A stretch of 64,000 nt of DNA, taken from the NCBI GenBank assembly GCA_942493035.1, contig OW818666.1:248001-312000 (forward strand). Reading direction: 5' to 3'. Position 1 is the stretch's first letter. Every line of letters begins with the position of its first letter. The notes below the pieces were generated by a model that saw only the letters and a list, made by a program, of their open reading frames with translations, searched no databases and had not been told where the DNA came from. Of the stretch, positions 26,101 to 34,628 are shown piece after piece. The stretch comes from WRGT01 sp942493035. GTDB lineage: Bacteria; Spirochaetota; UBA4802; UBA5550. The position numbers were made by a program, and so were the translations under genes.

Positions 26101-27666
26101 TCAGTCTTTGGGGATATATTTTTCTACATCTATTTTGTATGTTTCAAAGAGGTCATTTTTTGCCACTTCAAATTCAAGCAGTGATGCGTTAAACATAACA
26201 AGCAGCTGAAGTTCTGCTTCTCTGCTGTTGATAAGCGCGTCCAGTGAATTTCTCACAACTGCCGCAGTGAAACGTCCTCTGCGGAGATTGATCAGCATTT
26301 TACTGTAATAGATTTCCGCCTGTATCCGGGCCTCTTTTGCTTTCTGGTAGAGTTTGTAGTTGGTGTTAACTTTTTCAACTTTTGATGTAACATCGTCTTT
26401 TACAATTCTGCTGTATTTATCCACCTGAAATTTAGCCTGCTCAACTTTCCATCTGGAGTTTCTTTCGTTAACCTTCTGATTGCTGTCAGCAAGAGGATAG
26501 GTCATCTTTACCTGCGCCTCGTAGGTCGGAGTTTTCATGGCTGATGAATTGGCAAATGATTCACCTGTGCTTTCATTCACGTCCATTGATGATATTGTCA
26601 GACTTCCGGTTAGAGACGGAAGAGCTCCGTTACCATCTATATCGAGCTGTAGTTTGGCATTTTCCAGACTTCGTTTAGCGTTAAGATAATCAGCCCTTTT
26701 GATATAGGCTTTTTTCAGGGCCTCTTCGCTGTTTATAACGGGAAGCTTATTCTGCAGAATCGCTCTCTCCTGCATGGTTATCTCGTCGCTCATATTTACA
26801 ACCTGAAGGAATTTTCTGAGCGCATCACGGTAATTCTGTTCAGCCTGTGATACCGATGCTTCGGATGATGCTATCAGCGAATTCCAGTAGTTCAGTTCAA
26901 ACTGCTCGGCCAGTCCAAGCTTCACATTGTCCGATACAATCCGTCTTACTTTTCTTGTCTCCTGGAGCATAAGTGTTGAGTTATCAAGCTGAGTTTTATT
27001 GACGATTACAGTCCAGTAGTCAACAATTACACCGACTACTACAAGCGATAGTCCATATATAATCTGATCCTTCTGCATCAGCGTACTGTTCTGCAGAATT
27101 TTCTGCTGCTTTCTGTCATTGTAGCCGAATGCATTTTTCAGAAGTTCCTGCTCAATGGATACAAATAATACCGGTGTATTAGTTTTTTCAGGATACATGC
27201 TGTAGGGGAGCGTGTCCTGCCACTTTGTAGATGAATATGAATTTGTTACGCCGCCGGCAATTGTTGTTCCCGTGGAAAATGATTTTGCAAGTGACGATGA
27301 AATATCGATTGTCCTGTTGCTCTCACCATATTTACTCTGTGCCAGTTCAGGGTACTTGCTTGAAGTTACACCTGCGCTTGCGCTGAAGTATGGCGAATAT
27401 TTTGCCTGGAACTGCTCATAGTATGTGTCGCTCATTGCAACATCATATTTTCCGGTAAGTATATCCTGATTATTCTCTATTGCTTTTTTTATTGCATCAG
27501 AGAGTGTAATCCGGAATCCTCCGATTACAATTGCCGCTTCATCGGCAAGTTCAATCTCAATCGGCTTGCTGCTGATTTTTGTATCTTCATTTTCCTGAGA
27601 CCATCCCGTAGCGGTCAGTGATATTGAAATTGATAATACAGCTGCTGCTATTTTTTTGATATACAT
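26101..27666 (-). CDS. TolC-family outer-membrane efflux protein
   Basis: 521 aa. Signal peptide 1 to about 23, then two repeats of the outer membrane efflux protein fold, beginning IELADEAAIVIGGFRITLSDAIKKAIENN, with the long helical segments and AEIYYSKMLINLRRGRFTAAVVRNSLDALI near the end. It should form the outer-membrane exit duct. The second ATG is used because AAGGAG lies six bases before it; the first ATG overlaps the ribosome site. It is directly downstream of a TetR gene. No inner-membrane pump or adaptor gene is adjacent, so its partners are elsewhere. Confidence 0.85.
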   Translation of the reverse strand: MYIKKIAAAVLSISISLTATGWSQENEDTKISSKPIEIELADEAAIVIGGFRITLSDAIKKAIENNQDILTGKYDVAMSDTYYEQFQAKYSPYFSASAGVTSSKYPELAQSKYGESNRTIDISSSLAKSFSTGTTIAGGVTNSYSSTKWQDTLPYSMYPEKTNTPVLFVSIEQELLKNAFGYNDRKQQKILQNSTLMQKDQIIYGLSLVVVGVIVDYWTVIVNKTQLDNSTLMLQETRKVRRIVSDNVKLGLAEQFELNYWNSLIASSEASVSQAEQNYRDALRKFLQVVNMSDEITMQERAILQNKLPVINSEEALKKAYIKRADYLNAKRSLENAKLQLDIDGNGALPSLTGSLTISSMDVNESTGESFANSSAMKTPTYEAQVKMTYPLADSNQKVNERNSRWKVEQAKFQVDKYSRIVKDDVTSKVEKVNTNYKLYQKAKEARIQAEIYYSKMLINLRRGRFTAAVVRNSLDALINSREAELQLLVMFNASLLEFEVAKNDLFETYKIDVEKYIPKD

Positions 27667-27684
27667 TGTCATCTCCTTTATTTC

Positions 27685-28416
27685 TTATACTTGTGACATA
27701 AAATCATTTATCATTTTTACGAAGGAATCCATTTTTTTCATCTTCTCTTTATCCAGATGAGGTATTTTTAATTCTTTTTTTGAAGGACGGAGAGTTTTGA
27801 AAGACTGCTCCAGCATGTAATTGTAAAGTGTTTCTCGTTTATTCCTGAATAGTTCATCGTGCCATTCGGTATCCTTAAAAAATTCCTCTCCATGAATGAA
27901 ATCTGTTATGAATGTCAGAATATTTATTGTAAACATTTTCGGATTTGAAACTTCGAAAATGCCGGTTTTAACCCCTTCTCTTATGACATTTTCGATGACC
28001 ATCAGACGGGGGAGCATATATTTTTTTACAAAATCATGCAGCATACCGGTCCCTTCAGCTATCTCTCTGGCAAAAATTCTGTTCATATCGTCATCATGGG
28101 ATTCGAAGTGAATTCCTATGAGGAAGTAGATTATAGCACAAAGTTTTATATCTAAAGTGGTATTCCATGAATCAATCTCAGCGTTAATTTTTTCAGCAAA
28201 TTTTGTAGATGAGTCACCTATAAAATAATGAAAAATATTAACATAAAGATTCTCTTTACTCTCGAAATGATAATGGAGTAGTGCCTGATTAACCCCTGCA
28301 AGTGAGGCAATTGAACTCATTCTGGCCCCGCTGAATCCCTTATTTGCAAATTCAGTTTTTGCGGCGTGAATTATCTTTCTTTTTGTCTCTTCGCTGTCTT
28401 TTATCTGCTTAGCCAT
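27685..28416 (-). CDS. TetR-family transcriptional regulator
   Basis: 243 aa with an N-terminal TetR helix-turn-helix (about 5-60: ETKRKIIHAAKTEFANKGFSG, MSSIASLAGVNQALLHYHFESKENLY) and a C-terminal ligand-binding domain of unknown ligand. The start at 28416 is chosen because a GGGA lies six bases upstream and the domain begins there; an in-frame upstream start would run through a perfect palindrome. It is 18 bp upstream of tolC and likely its repressor (inference). Confidence 0.85.
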   Translation of the reverse strand: MAKQIKDSEETKRKIIHAAKTEFANKGFSGARMSSIASLAGVNQALLHYHFESKENLYVNIFHYFIGDSSTKFAEKINAEIDSWNTTLDIKLCAIIYFLIGIHFESHDDDMNRIFAREIAEGTGMLHDFVKKYMLPRLMVIENVIREGVKTGIFEVSNPKMFTINILTFITDFIHGEEFFKDTEWHDELFRNKRETLYNYMLEQSFKTLRPSKKELKIPHLDKEKMKKMDSFVKMINDFMSQV

Positions 28417-28468
28417 AATGTATCCCATTAATTTAATTAACTGGTTAATTAAATTAATGGGATACATT
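28417..28468. promoter_or_regulatory. Perfect 25-bp palindromic operator upstream of tetR-tolC
   Basis: Arms 28417-28441 and 28444-28468 are exact complements separated by TG. It sits directly at the TetR start codon. A TTGACA -35 (minus strand 28473-28468) ends at its edge, so binding would block transcription and also translation initiation. This is the expected self-regulatory site for a TetR repressor, and its length suggests two dimers or a hairpin-forming site. Confidence 0.75.
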
Positions 28469-28586
28469 GTCAAGGAAAAAATTTATTTGACTTGATTTTT
28501 GATGCCATAAAAGTATGATTTTTATAGAAGTGTAGAGGATTGTTTTACCGTGGTCTTTTATCTATATAATGTATTATTGAGGTTGT

Positions 28587-28883
28587 ATGTTTGAAATAAT
28601 TGATTCTGAAAATGAAAGGATATTTGTTCTGCAAGTGGCAAGTGACAGTTTCCAAATTAATCTGCTTGAAGAGAAGATTAATGATTTTATAAAAAGTGAT
28701 ACACGGGATCTTGTTCTTGATCTTAAACAGCTTAATCTGCTCGATTCATCTTCACTTGCCGCATTTATCAGATTTAAAAGAAAGCTGAAAGCCACAGGCC
28801 GCGGAATGAAGCTTGTTAACTATAACGAAAGTATTCTCAGGGTTATTGAGTTGTCAGGACTTGACGATTTTCTTCTTGATTGA
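28587..28883 (+). CDS. STAS-domain anti-sigma-factor antagonist
   Basis: 98 aa, a single STAS domain (DLVLDLKQLNLLDSSSLAAF with the phospho-acceptor serine region at 54-56, and MKLVNYNESILRVIELSGLDD). It would act in partner switching, binding an anti-sigma kinase. No such kinase is in the window, but an RsbU-type phosphatase is at 42923. GAGG precedes the ATG. A family E repeat follows immediately after the stop. Confidence 0.85.
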   Translation: MFEIIDSENERIFVLQVASDSFQINLLEEKINDFIKSDTRDLVLDLKQLNLLDSSSLAAFIRFKRKLKATGRGMKLVNYNESILRVIELSGLDDFLLD

Positions 28884-28884
28884 T

Positions 28885-28937
28885 TTCCCCCCATCCGCCC
28901 TGGCGGGCACCTTCCCCGTGAAAGACGGGGAAGGCGA
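28885..28937. repeat. Interspersed GC-rich repeat, family E copy 2
   Basis: CCCATCCGCCCTGGCGGGCACCTTCCC followed by GACGGGGAAGG. It matches the copy at 2865-2920. Confidence 0.65.
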
Positions 28938-28969
28938 ATAAAATAATTTGTTATAATATGGAGAAGTAT

Positions 28970-30628
28970 ATGGATAAACTAAATAAAAATAATATAGTAA
29001 AACGTAAAGGTCCGCTCTTGCTTATTATTATGGATGGAATGGGAATTGGCAAGGAGAATGAGGGGAACGCACTCTTTCTTGCAAGAACACCTAACTTAAG
29101 TTCGCTGATGAAAACTTCTCCATATACAACTCTTCAGGCTCATGGAACTGCAGTGGGACTTCCGAGCGATGCAGATATGGGGAACTCGGAAGTGGGACAC
29201 AACGCCCTTGGTGCAGGACGTATATTCGATCAGGGGTCAAAACTTGTTACAGAGGCAATTACATCGGGTGATGTTTTCACCACTTCCACATGGAATGAGC
29301 TTATGGCAAAACCGGTGAAAGATGGGCGCAAACTTCATTTTATAGGGTTACTCTCCGACGGGAATGTTCACTCTCATATCGATCAGCTTTTTAAACTTAT
29401 TGAAAGAGTTGCAATAGACGGAGTAAAGAATATCATGCTGCATATCCTTCTCGATGGACGGGATGTCCCCGAAACTTCTGCGCTGATATATATTAAACAG
29501 CTTGAGGATTTTCTTGATGCTTATAGAGCGAAGGGGCTGAATTTCCGCATAGCTTCAGGCGGCGGAAGAATGGTTACAACAATGGACCGTTACGAAGCGG
29601 ACTGGCAGATTGTTAAACGTGGATGGGACGCTCATGTTCTGGGTAAGGCGAGACCGTTTAAATCGGCAGCAGAAGCTGTTGAGACTTTCAGAGCGGAAGA
29701 GCCCGGTGCAACGGATCAGTATCTCCCCGGATTTACAATTGCAGATGAAAAAGGTCCCGTGGGAACAATTGAAGATGGAGATTCTGTGATTCTATTCAAT
29801 TTCAGGGGAGACAGAGCAATAGAGCTTACAAAGGCATTCGAACAGAATGAGTTTAAATACTTCGATAGAGAGAGAAAACCTGAAGTGGTATTCGCCGGAA
29901 TGATGCAGTACGACGGAGATCTGAAAATACCCTCGAAATTCCTTGTGTTTCCGCCGAAGATAAACAGAACCGTAAGCGAATATCTGGCCGGCTCGCGAGT
30001 GAAGCAGTATGCAATCTCCGAGACTCAGAAGTTCGGACATGTAACATATTTCTGGAACGGCAACAGAACCGAAAAGTTCAATGCAGAGATGGAGACCTAT
30101 TTTGAAGTTCCATCGGACAGAGTGGAGTTTAATGAACGCCCATGGATGAAAGCTGCTGAAATTACCGATAAAGTAATTGAAGTTATTGAATCTGGTGAAT
30201 TTGATTTTATAAGACTTAACTATCCCAATGGCGATATGGTGGGACATACGGGCGATCTCGAAGCTGCGGTAATTGCTGCGGAGACGGTTGACCTCTGCGT
30301 AAAAAGACTATTAGAGTCTGTGAAGAAAAGCGGAGGCACCGCATTTATTACAGCAGATCATGGAAACCTTGATGAGATGTTTGAGATTGATGCAAAATCC
30401 GGAAAATTCCAGACTGATAGTGAAACGGGAAAGCTGAAAAATAAAACCTCCCATACTCTTAATCCTGTCCCTGCAATTATATATGATCCTGAATTCAGCG
30501 GAGAGTATGAACTCGATCCATCAGTTAAAGCTCCGGGTTTGGGAAACGTTGCTGCAACGATCTTGAATCTGCTCGGCTATGATGCGCCGGAGGATTATCT
30601 CCCCTCTCTCATAAAACTGAAAAAATAA
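28970..30628 (+). CDS. gpmI: 2,3-bisphosphoglycerate-independent phosphoglycerate mutase
   Basis: 552 aa, converting 3- and 2-phosphoglycerate in glycolysis with two Mn2+ ions. The alkaline-phosphatase-type metal site is seen in LLIIMDGMGIG, the active serine in MGNSEVGHNALGAGR, and later in ITADHGNLDEM and SHTLNPVPAI. The ATG at 28970 is preferred (GGAG six bases upstream) over the ATG at 28958, which has no ribosome site. Length is slightly above the typical 510-530, mainly from loop insertions. A TPR gene follows 14 bp later, so they may be cotranscribed. Confidence 0.9.
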   Translation: MDKLNKNNIVKRKGPLLLIIMDGMGIGKENEGNALFLARTPNLSSLMKTSPYTTLQAHGTAVGLPSDADMGNSEVGHNALGAGRIFDQGSKLVTEAITSGDVFTTSTWNELMAKPVKDGRKLHFIGLLSDGNVHSHIDQLFKLIERVAIDGVKNIMLHILLDGRDVPETSALIYIKQLEDFLDAYRAKGLNFRIASGGGRMVTTMDRYEADWQIVKRGWDAHVLGKARPFKSAAEAVETFRAEEPGATDQYLPGFTIADEKGPVGTIEDGDSVILFNFRGDRAIELTKAFEQNEFKYFDRERKPEVVFAGMMQYDGDLKIPSKFLVFPPKINRTVSEYLAGSRVKQYAISETQKFGHVTYFWNGNRTEKFNAEMETYFEVPSDRVEFNERPWMKAAEITDKVIEVIESGEFDFIRLNYPNGDMVGHTGDLEAAVIAAETVDLCVKRLLESVKKSGGTAFITADHGNLDEMFEIDAKSGKFQTDSETGKLKNKTSHTLNPVPAIIYDPEFSGEYELDPSVKAPGLGNVAATILNLLGYDAPEDYLPSLIKLKK

Positions 30629-30642
30629 CAGGATCTGAAACT

Positions 30643-31149
30643 GTGAAGCGGAAATATTCATTTTTCATTTTTTTCTATTCTGTTCTGCTTACTGTTTCAC
30701 TCAATGCGGCTGTAGAGAACTCTTCATCCCTGAATCAGAAAGGGATGGAGGAGCTGCGGAGCAATCGCCCCGATAAAGCCGCAGAATATTTTCTTCGTGC
30801 CATATCTGCCGATTCAAAACAGAAACATTATCACAACAATCTTGCAGCGGCATATATGAGACTTGGAGAATATTCAAAAGCCGAAGAGCATCTGAAAATA
30901 TCCCTTGAACTGGACAGCGGCTATGCAAGGGCTCTCTCGAATATGTCTGTAACACTTTTCCATCTGGGGAGATATAGGGAATCATATCATTACTATCTTT
31001 TAACAAAGAAAGCTGATAGCGAATATAGTAAAAAAAGATTCGAGAAGAAGCGTGTCTCTTCATATGTAAAAAAATTATCCGAGGGAAAACCGGAGGATGT
31101 AGAGCTTAAACGGATTAAGGATTACATGGAGTCAGATGCGGAGGAGTAG
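30643..31149 (+). CDS. Exported TPR protein
   Basis: 168 aa. GTG start with a signal peptide (1-23, SLNA-A). Tandem TPR motifs follow (about 30-125: NQKGMEELRSNRPDKAAEYF, NNLAAAYMRLGEYSKAEEHL, ALSNMSVTLFHLGRYRESY). TPRs act as protein-binding scaffolds. It lies 14 bp after gpmI and overlaps the mobB stop on the other strand by 18 bp. The function is unassigned. Confidence 0.75.
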   Translation: MKRKYSFFIFFYSVLLTVSLNAAVENSSSLNQKGMEELRSNRPDKAAEYFLRAISADSKQKHYHNNLAAAYMRLGEYSKAEEHLKISLELDSGYARALSNMSVTLFHLGRYRESYHYYLLTKKADSEYSKKRFEKKRVSSYVKKLSEGKPEDVELKRIKDYMESDAEE

Positions 31150-31623
31150 CTTTATTGCTCCGGCAATCCCCTCAATGTCATCTCTTCTGAAAACCGGAAG
31201 GTCACTGTTTATTTTATTATCTGTAACAAGAATTTTTATATTATTATCTTCATGAAAAAGTGCCGTTTCTTTTGAATCTCCGATTACCTCAATTTTGCGC
31301 AGATTTCCCTCTTTGAATCCCTCAATTATTATAATGTCAGAATCTGAAAAGAACCGTTTTGCCAGTTCCAGGGGATTCTCATCTTTGTCATTTTCAGATA
31401 TCAGCGAAAATTTTCTGCCGTTAGTTATAATCGACGCTGATGCACCTGATTCTCTATAGCGGAATGTATCCTTACCAGCGGGGTCAGTTTCAAATTCATG
31501 TCTCATGCTCTTTATAACGGATACTTTTTTATCCTGACTTTTATAGTGAACTATGAGTTTTTCAATCAAAGTTGTTTTGCCGGAGCCGGACCGCCCGGTA
31601 ATGGATATAATCTGCTGGTTCAT
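31132..31623 (-). CDS. mobB: Molybdopterin-guanine dinucleotide biosynthesis adaptor MobB
   Basis: 163 aa P-loop protein. Walker A GRSGSGKTT at 9-17, then MRHEFETDPAGKDTFRYRESGA, the MobB switch region, and DIIIIEGFKEGNLRKIEV. MobB assists molybdopterin cofactor guanylylation and binds GTP. It is divergent from mobA, whose gene lies about 330 bp away, so molybdoenzymes are likely present. The fit to the family is good in length and motifs. Confidence 0.9.
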   Translation of the reverse strand: MNQQIISITGRSGSGKTTLIEKLIVHYKSQDKKVSVIKSMRHEFETDPAGKDTFRYRESGASASIITNGRKFSLISENDKDENPLELAKRFFSDSDIIIIEGFKEGNLRKIEVIGDSKETALFHEDNNIKILVTDNKINSDLPVFRRDDIEGIAGAIKLLLRI

Positions 31624-31954
31624 TTTGTCCCCTCTTGCTGAAAAAATATCTCAGGCAGTTATGATTGCAAGAATAATTTACTCCGGTTTTTATATATAAA
31701 AATTGGGGTCAGAGCCTTATTCAAGATTTTTCAAGCCTTTTTCAATTTTACACGCATGTAATGAATTATAGCCCTTTATAAAGAAAAATCCTTGAATATT
31801 TATTACATTCTATTCAACGTCATTTTTTTATTGATCATGTTAAAAAACTAGTATTTTGTTTAAACAGGATTTTTTGAGTATATTATTTTAAACCTAAAAT
31901 AGTAATGGAATAATTATTATTTTATGAGACTATAGTCTTTAGCCAGAGGAAATA
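31624..31954. other. Divergent mobB-mobA intergenic region
   Basis: 331 bp, AT-rich with a GGGGTCAGAGC motif at 31705 and no obvious gene. Promoters for both mob genes are expected. I cannot identify a ModE site or a molybdenum-cofactor riboswitch by eye. Confidence 0.45.
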
Positions 31955-32533
31955 ATGGGTGTTGAAAATATAAAGTGTTGTATTATTGCCGGCGGTACAA
32001 GCGGAAGATTCGGCAGCGATAAATCTCTCCACGTATTCAATGGAAAGCCTATGATTCAGCATACATATGATGCTGTAAAACCGGTTTTTGACGAAATTTA
32101 TATTATCGCGCCGGGGGGAGAAAAATTTTCCTTTCTTGATGCGATAATTATACCGGATATAATTCCCAAACTCGGACCGATAGGGGGAATTTACACCGCC
32201 GTAGAATCTATCGAAATGGAGAGAGTCTTCGTCTTCCCGTGTGATATGCCTTTTATTAATACGGATTTTATCAGATTTATGACAGAGATTCCAGATTATT
32301 ACGATATAATTGTTCCGGAATTAAACGGAAGATATCAGCCGCTTCACGCAATCTATTCAAAGAGATGTGCAGAGGGGATAAAAAGAAAGATTGATCTGGA
32401 AGATTACAGAATGAGCGGATTTTACGAGGGATATAACATCCGCCCGGTCATAGAGGATGAGATCAGTTTTTACGATGATCCTTTTAAAATGTTCAAGAAT
32501 ATTAATTTTAAAGAGGATCTTCCAGAGGAGTAG
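31955..32533 (+). CDS. mobA: Molybdenum cofactor guanylyltransferase MobA
   Basis: 192 aa. The nucleotidyltransferase signature AGGTSGRFGSDKSL at 11-25 matches the MobA consensus AGGxSxRxGxDK, followed by KLGPIGGIYTAVES and the metal site FVFPCDMPF. It transfers GMP to molybdopterin. AGAGGAAATA is the ribosome site. It is divergent from mobB. Confidence 0.9.
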   Translation: MGVENIKCCIIAGGTSGRFGSDKSLHVFNGKPMIQHTYDAVKPVFDEIYIIAPGGEKFSFLDAIIIPDIIPKLGPIGGIYTAVESIEMERVFVFPCDMPFINTDFIRFMTEIPDYYDIIVPELNGRYQPLHAIYSKRCAEGIKRKIDLEDYRMSGFYEGYNIRPVIEDEISFYDDPFKMFKNINFKEDLPEE

Positions 32534-32565
32534 TATAATTCTTAGTGTAAAAATAAAAGTTATAA

Positions 32566-32592
32566 ATCCCCGCCGCCTTCGGCGGCGGGGAT
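32566..32592. repeat. Perfect GC hairpin, family A short form
   Basis: ATCCCCGCCGCC, loop TTC, GGCGGCGGGGAT, just after mobA. It is the same stem as at 21748-21774. There is no long T-run behind it, so it is not a classic terminator. Confidence 0.75.
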
Positions 32593-32695
32593 AATAGATC
32601 TTTTTTTACTTTGAAAAAGTTAAAGAATAATTCAGTTATTTTACAATGAACGCTTCAAATAAAGTCACAAAAAAATGTTTAACAATGGATGGCAT

Positions 32696-34153
32696 ATGAA
32701 TCTTAAAGATCTACCAGTATTAGATGATGAAAATTACAGACCGAAAGAGGAGTGCGGGGTTTTCGGTATATACGGCAATCCTAACGCGGCCAACCTTACA
32801 TATCTGGGACTCTATTCTCTTCAGCATAGAGGGCAGGAATCAGCAGGGATAGCTTCCTCTGACGGGGAGCATATATACAGATATGCCGGCATGGGTGAGG
32901 TTAACGATGTCTTCAATCAGGAGCATATCGATAATCTTGCAGGATGCATGGCGATAGGACACAACCGGTATTCAACCACGGGATCTTCATATCTGCGGAA
33001 TGCTCAGCCTTTCCGTGCAGCTTCTGTACTCGGTCCAATAGTGCTGTCACATAATGGGAATCTTACAAACGCCGGAACTATAAGGTATGAGCTGGAGAAG
33101 AAGGGGTCCATTTTTCAGACTACAATCGACTCTGAAGTTATAGTTCATCTTATGGCGCGTTCAGAAAAAGATGACATTATGGATGCTCTGGTCTTTTCTC
33201 TGAAGCAGATAAAGGGCGCGTACTCGCTGCTTGTAATGAACAGAGACAGGCTCTTTGCTGTTCGTGACCCGCACGGTTTCAGGCCTCTCAGTCTGGGGAA
33301 GCTTGACGGCAGCTGGGTTGTTGCGTCTGAAACATGCGCTTTTGATATTATCGGAGCAACATACGAGAGAGACATACAGCCGGGCGAACTCATTGAGATA
33401 ACCTCAACCGGTGTAAGATCGTTTTTCCCTTTTGAAAAACAGGAGGAATCTCTCTGTATTTTTGAATATATTTATTTTTCACGTCCCGACAGCAGGATTT
33501 TCGGAGAGTCGGTTTACGATATGAGAATCAAGCTTGGAAGAATGCTTGCGAAACAGTCCCCTGTTGAGGCGGACATAGTAGTTCCGATTCCGGACTCATC
33601 GAACTGCGCAGCTCTCGGTTACTCGAAGGAATCTGGTATCCCCTTTGAGCTTGCAATGATACGGAGTCACTATATCGGAAGGACATTTATTGAACCGACT
33701 CAGAAGATCCGCGATCTTGGGGTAAAGCTTAAGTTTAATGTAGTAGCATCTGTTGTAAAAGATAAACGCGTTGTCGTTGTAGACGATTCAATCATGCGCG
33801 GGACAACCATGAGAAAGATCATTAAAATGTTCAGAAATGCCGGAGCGAAAGAGGTTCATGTGCGTATATCTGCACCTCCGACAATATTTCCATGTTATTA
33901 TGGAATTGATATTCCCACACGGAGCGAGCTCATTGCGGCAACTCATACTCTTGACGAAATATGTAAATATTTGAGAGTAGATTCAATCAGCTACATGACT
34001 ATCGATACACTTATCGAGGCGGTAAATTGTCCGTCACAGAAATACTGCACAGCATGCTTCGACGGACACTACCCCTGCAAGCTTGACGATATGGCTGATT
34101 GTGAGGATAATCTCAAGTTTCAGTTCGATGAGGGTAACGGAAAGTATTACTGA
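32696..34153 (+). CDS. purF: Amidophosphoribosyltransferase
   Basis: 485 aa, first committed step of purine synthesis (PRPP + Gln to phosphoribosylamine). The glutaminase nucleophile is the Cys in EECGVFGIYGNP, exposed after loss of a short propeptide. HNRYSTTGSS and SHNGNLTN follow. The PRPP loop is VVVVDDSIMRGTTMRK. Cysteines near the end (NCPSQKYCTACFDGHYPC) suggest the 4Fe-4S form, as in Bacillus-type PurF. The start at 32696 is chosen by a GGATGG upstream; 32675 is an in-frame alternative. A strong hairpin follows. Confidence 0.92.
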   Translation: MNLKDLPVLDDENYRPKEECGVFGIYGNPNAANLTYLGLYSLQHRGQESAGIASSDGEHIYRYAGMGEVNDVFNQEHIDNLAGCMAIGHNRYSTTGSSYLRNAQPFRAASVLGPIVLSHNGNLTNAGTIRYELEKKGSIFQTTIDSEVIVHLMARSEKDDIMDALVFSLKQIKGAYSLLVMNRDRLFAVRDPHGFRPLSLGKLDGSWVVASETCAFDIIGATYERDIQPGELIEITSTGVRSFFPFEKQEESLCIFEYIYFSRPDSRIFGESVYDMRIKLGRMLAKQSPVEADIVVPIPDSSNCAALGYSKESGIPFELAMIRSHYIGRTFIEPTQKIRDLGVKLKFNVVASVVKDKRVVVVDDSIMRGTTMRKIIKMFRNAGAKEVHVRISAPPTIFPCYYGIDIPTRSELIAATHTLDEICKYLRVDSISYMTIDTLIEAVNCPSQKYCTACFDGHYPCKLDDMADCEDNLKFQFDEGNGKYY

Positions 34154-34165
34154 TTTTGAAGAATA

Positions 34166-34200
34166 CAGTGAATAAAAAACTTGACGTTTTTTATTCACTG
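34166..34200 (+). terminator. Terminator-like hairpin between purF and tRNA-Trp
   Basis: Perfect 15-bp stem CAGTGAATAAAAAAC with GTTTTTTATTCACTG, loop TTGAC. The T-run is inside the right arm. The loop plus GTTTT could also serve as a -35 (TTGACG) for the downstream tRNA. Confidence 0.65.
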
Positions 34201-34219
34201 TTATTTATGACATACGAAT

Positions 34220-34292
34220 AGGTCACTAGTTCAATTGGTAGAGCACCGGTCTCCAAAACCGGCTGTTGAAGGTTCGAGTCCTTCGTGGCCTG
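34220..34292 (+). tRNA. trnW: tRNA-Trp (anticodon CCA)
   Basis: 73-nt cloverleaf. Acceptor AGGTCAC pairs with GTGGCCT (one U-G), anticodon stem CCGGT/ACCGG with loop CTCCAAA giving anticodon CCA, T arm GAAGGTTCGAGTCCTTC. The discriminator is G and the genomic end is GCA, so CCA is added after transcription. It stands alone, unlike the frequent tRNA-Trp-secE-nusG arrangement. Confidence 0.93.
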
Positions 34293-34302
34293 CATTAATT
34301 AG

Positions 34303-34345
34303 ACCCCGTAGAGACGCTGCATGCAGCGTCTCTACGGGGTTTTTT
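34303..34345 (+). terminator. Strong palindromic terminator after tRNA-Trp
   Basis: A 38-bp perfect palindrome (ACCCCGTAGAGACGCTGCA and its complement, 34303-34340) followed by TTTTT. It is a textbook Rho-independent terminator. Confidence 0.85.
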
Positions 34346-34396
34346 ATTGACATTTTCTTTTTTTACCTTATACTTTAGTTATTATTCTAAATCACT

Positions 34397-34435
34397 ATTA
34401 TTATCTCCGTCGCCGAAGGCGGCGGAGATAATAAT
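34397..34435. repeat. Near-perfect hairpin, family A short form
   Basis: ATTATTATCTCCGTCGCC, loop GAA, and GGCGGCGGAGATAATAAT, with one G-U pair. It is upstream of the small gene at 34463. Confidence 0.7.
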
Positions 34436-34462
34436 TCTGTTATACTAATTGTGAGGTCTGCA

Positions 34463-34624
34463 ATGAAAAAGATTATTTCGATAAAAGAGTTCAGCGATGA
34501 ACTTATGGCGCGTATTGATAAGTCAAAGGATATCGAATGCTGTCGTGAGGAGATTAAAAATCTTGCGGCAATCTGCAAAAAAGAGATTCCCGATGTTAAA
34601 ATTGAAGTAACCTGGAAAGAGTAA
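34463..34624 (+). CDS. Small hypothetical protein upstream of exonuclease
   Basis: 53 aa from ATG 34463, with TGAGG five to nine bases upstream. It ends four bases before the exonuclease start. The sequence is mixed and charged with Cys at ECCREEIKN and ICKKEI. No family is recognised. The tight spacing and clear ribosome site support coding; it may be translationally coupled to the exonuclease gene. Confidence 0.55.
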   Translation: MKKIISIKEFSDELMARIDKSKDIECCREEIKNLAAICKKEIPDVKIEVTWKE

Positions 34625-34628
34625 TTAT

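Noticed and set aside
28885..28937. Repeat after the STAS gene as a Rho-independent terminator
   Set aside because: It is GC-rich and palindromic but lacks a T-run, and similar copies lie at other positions, so it is treated as an interspersed repeat.
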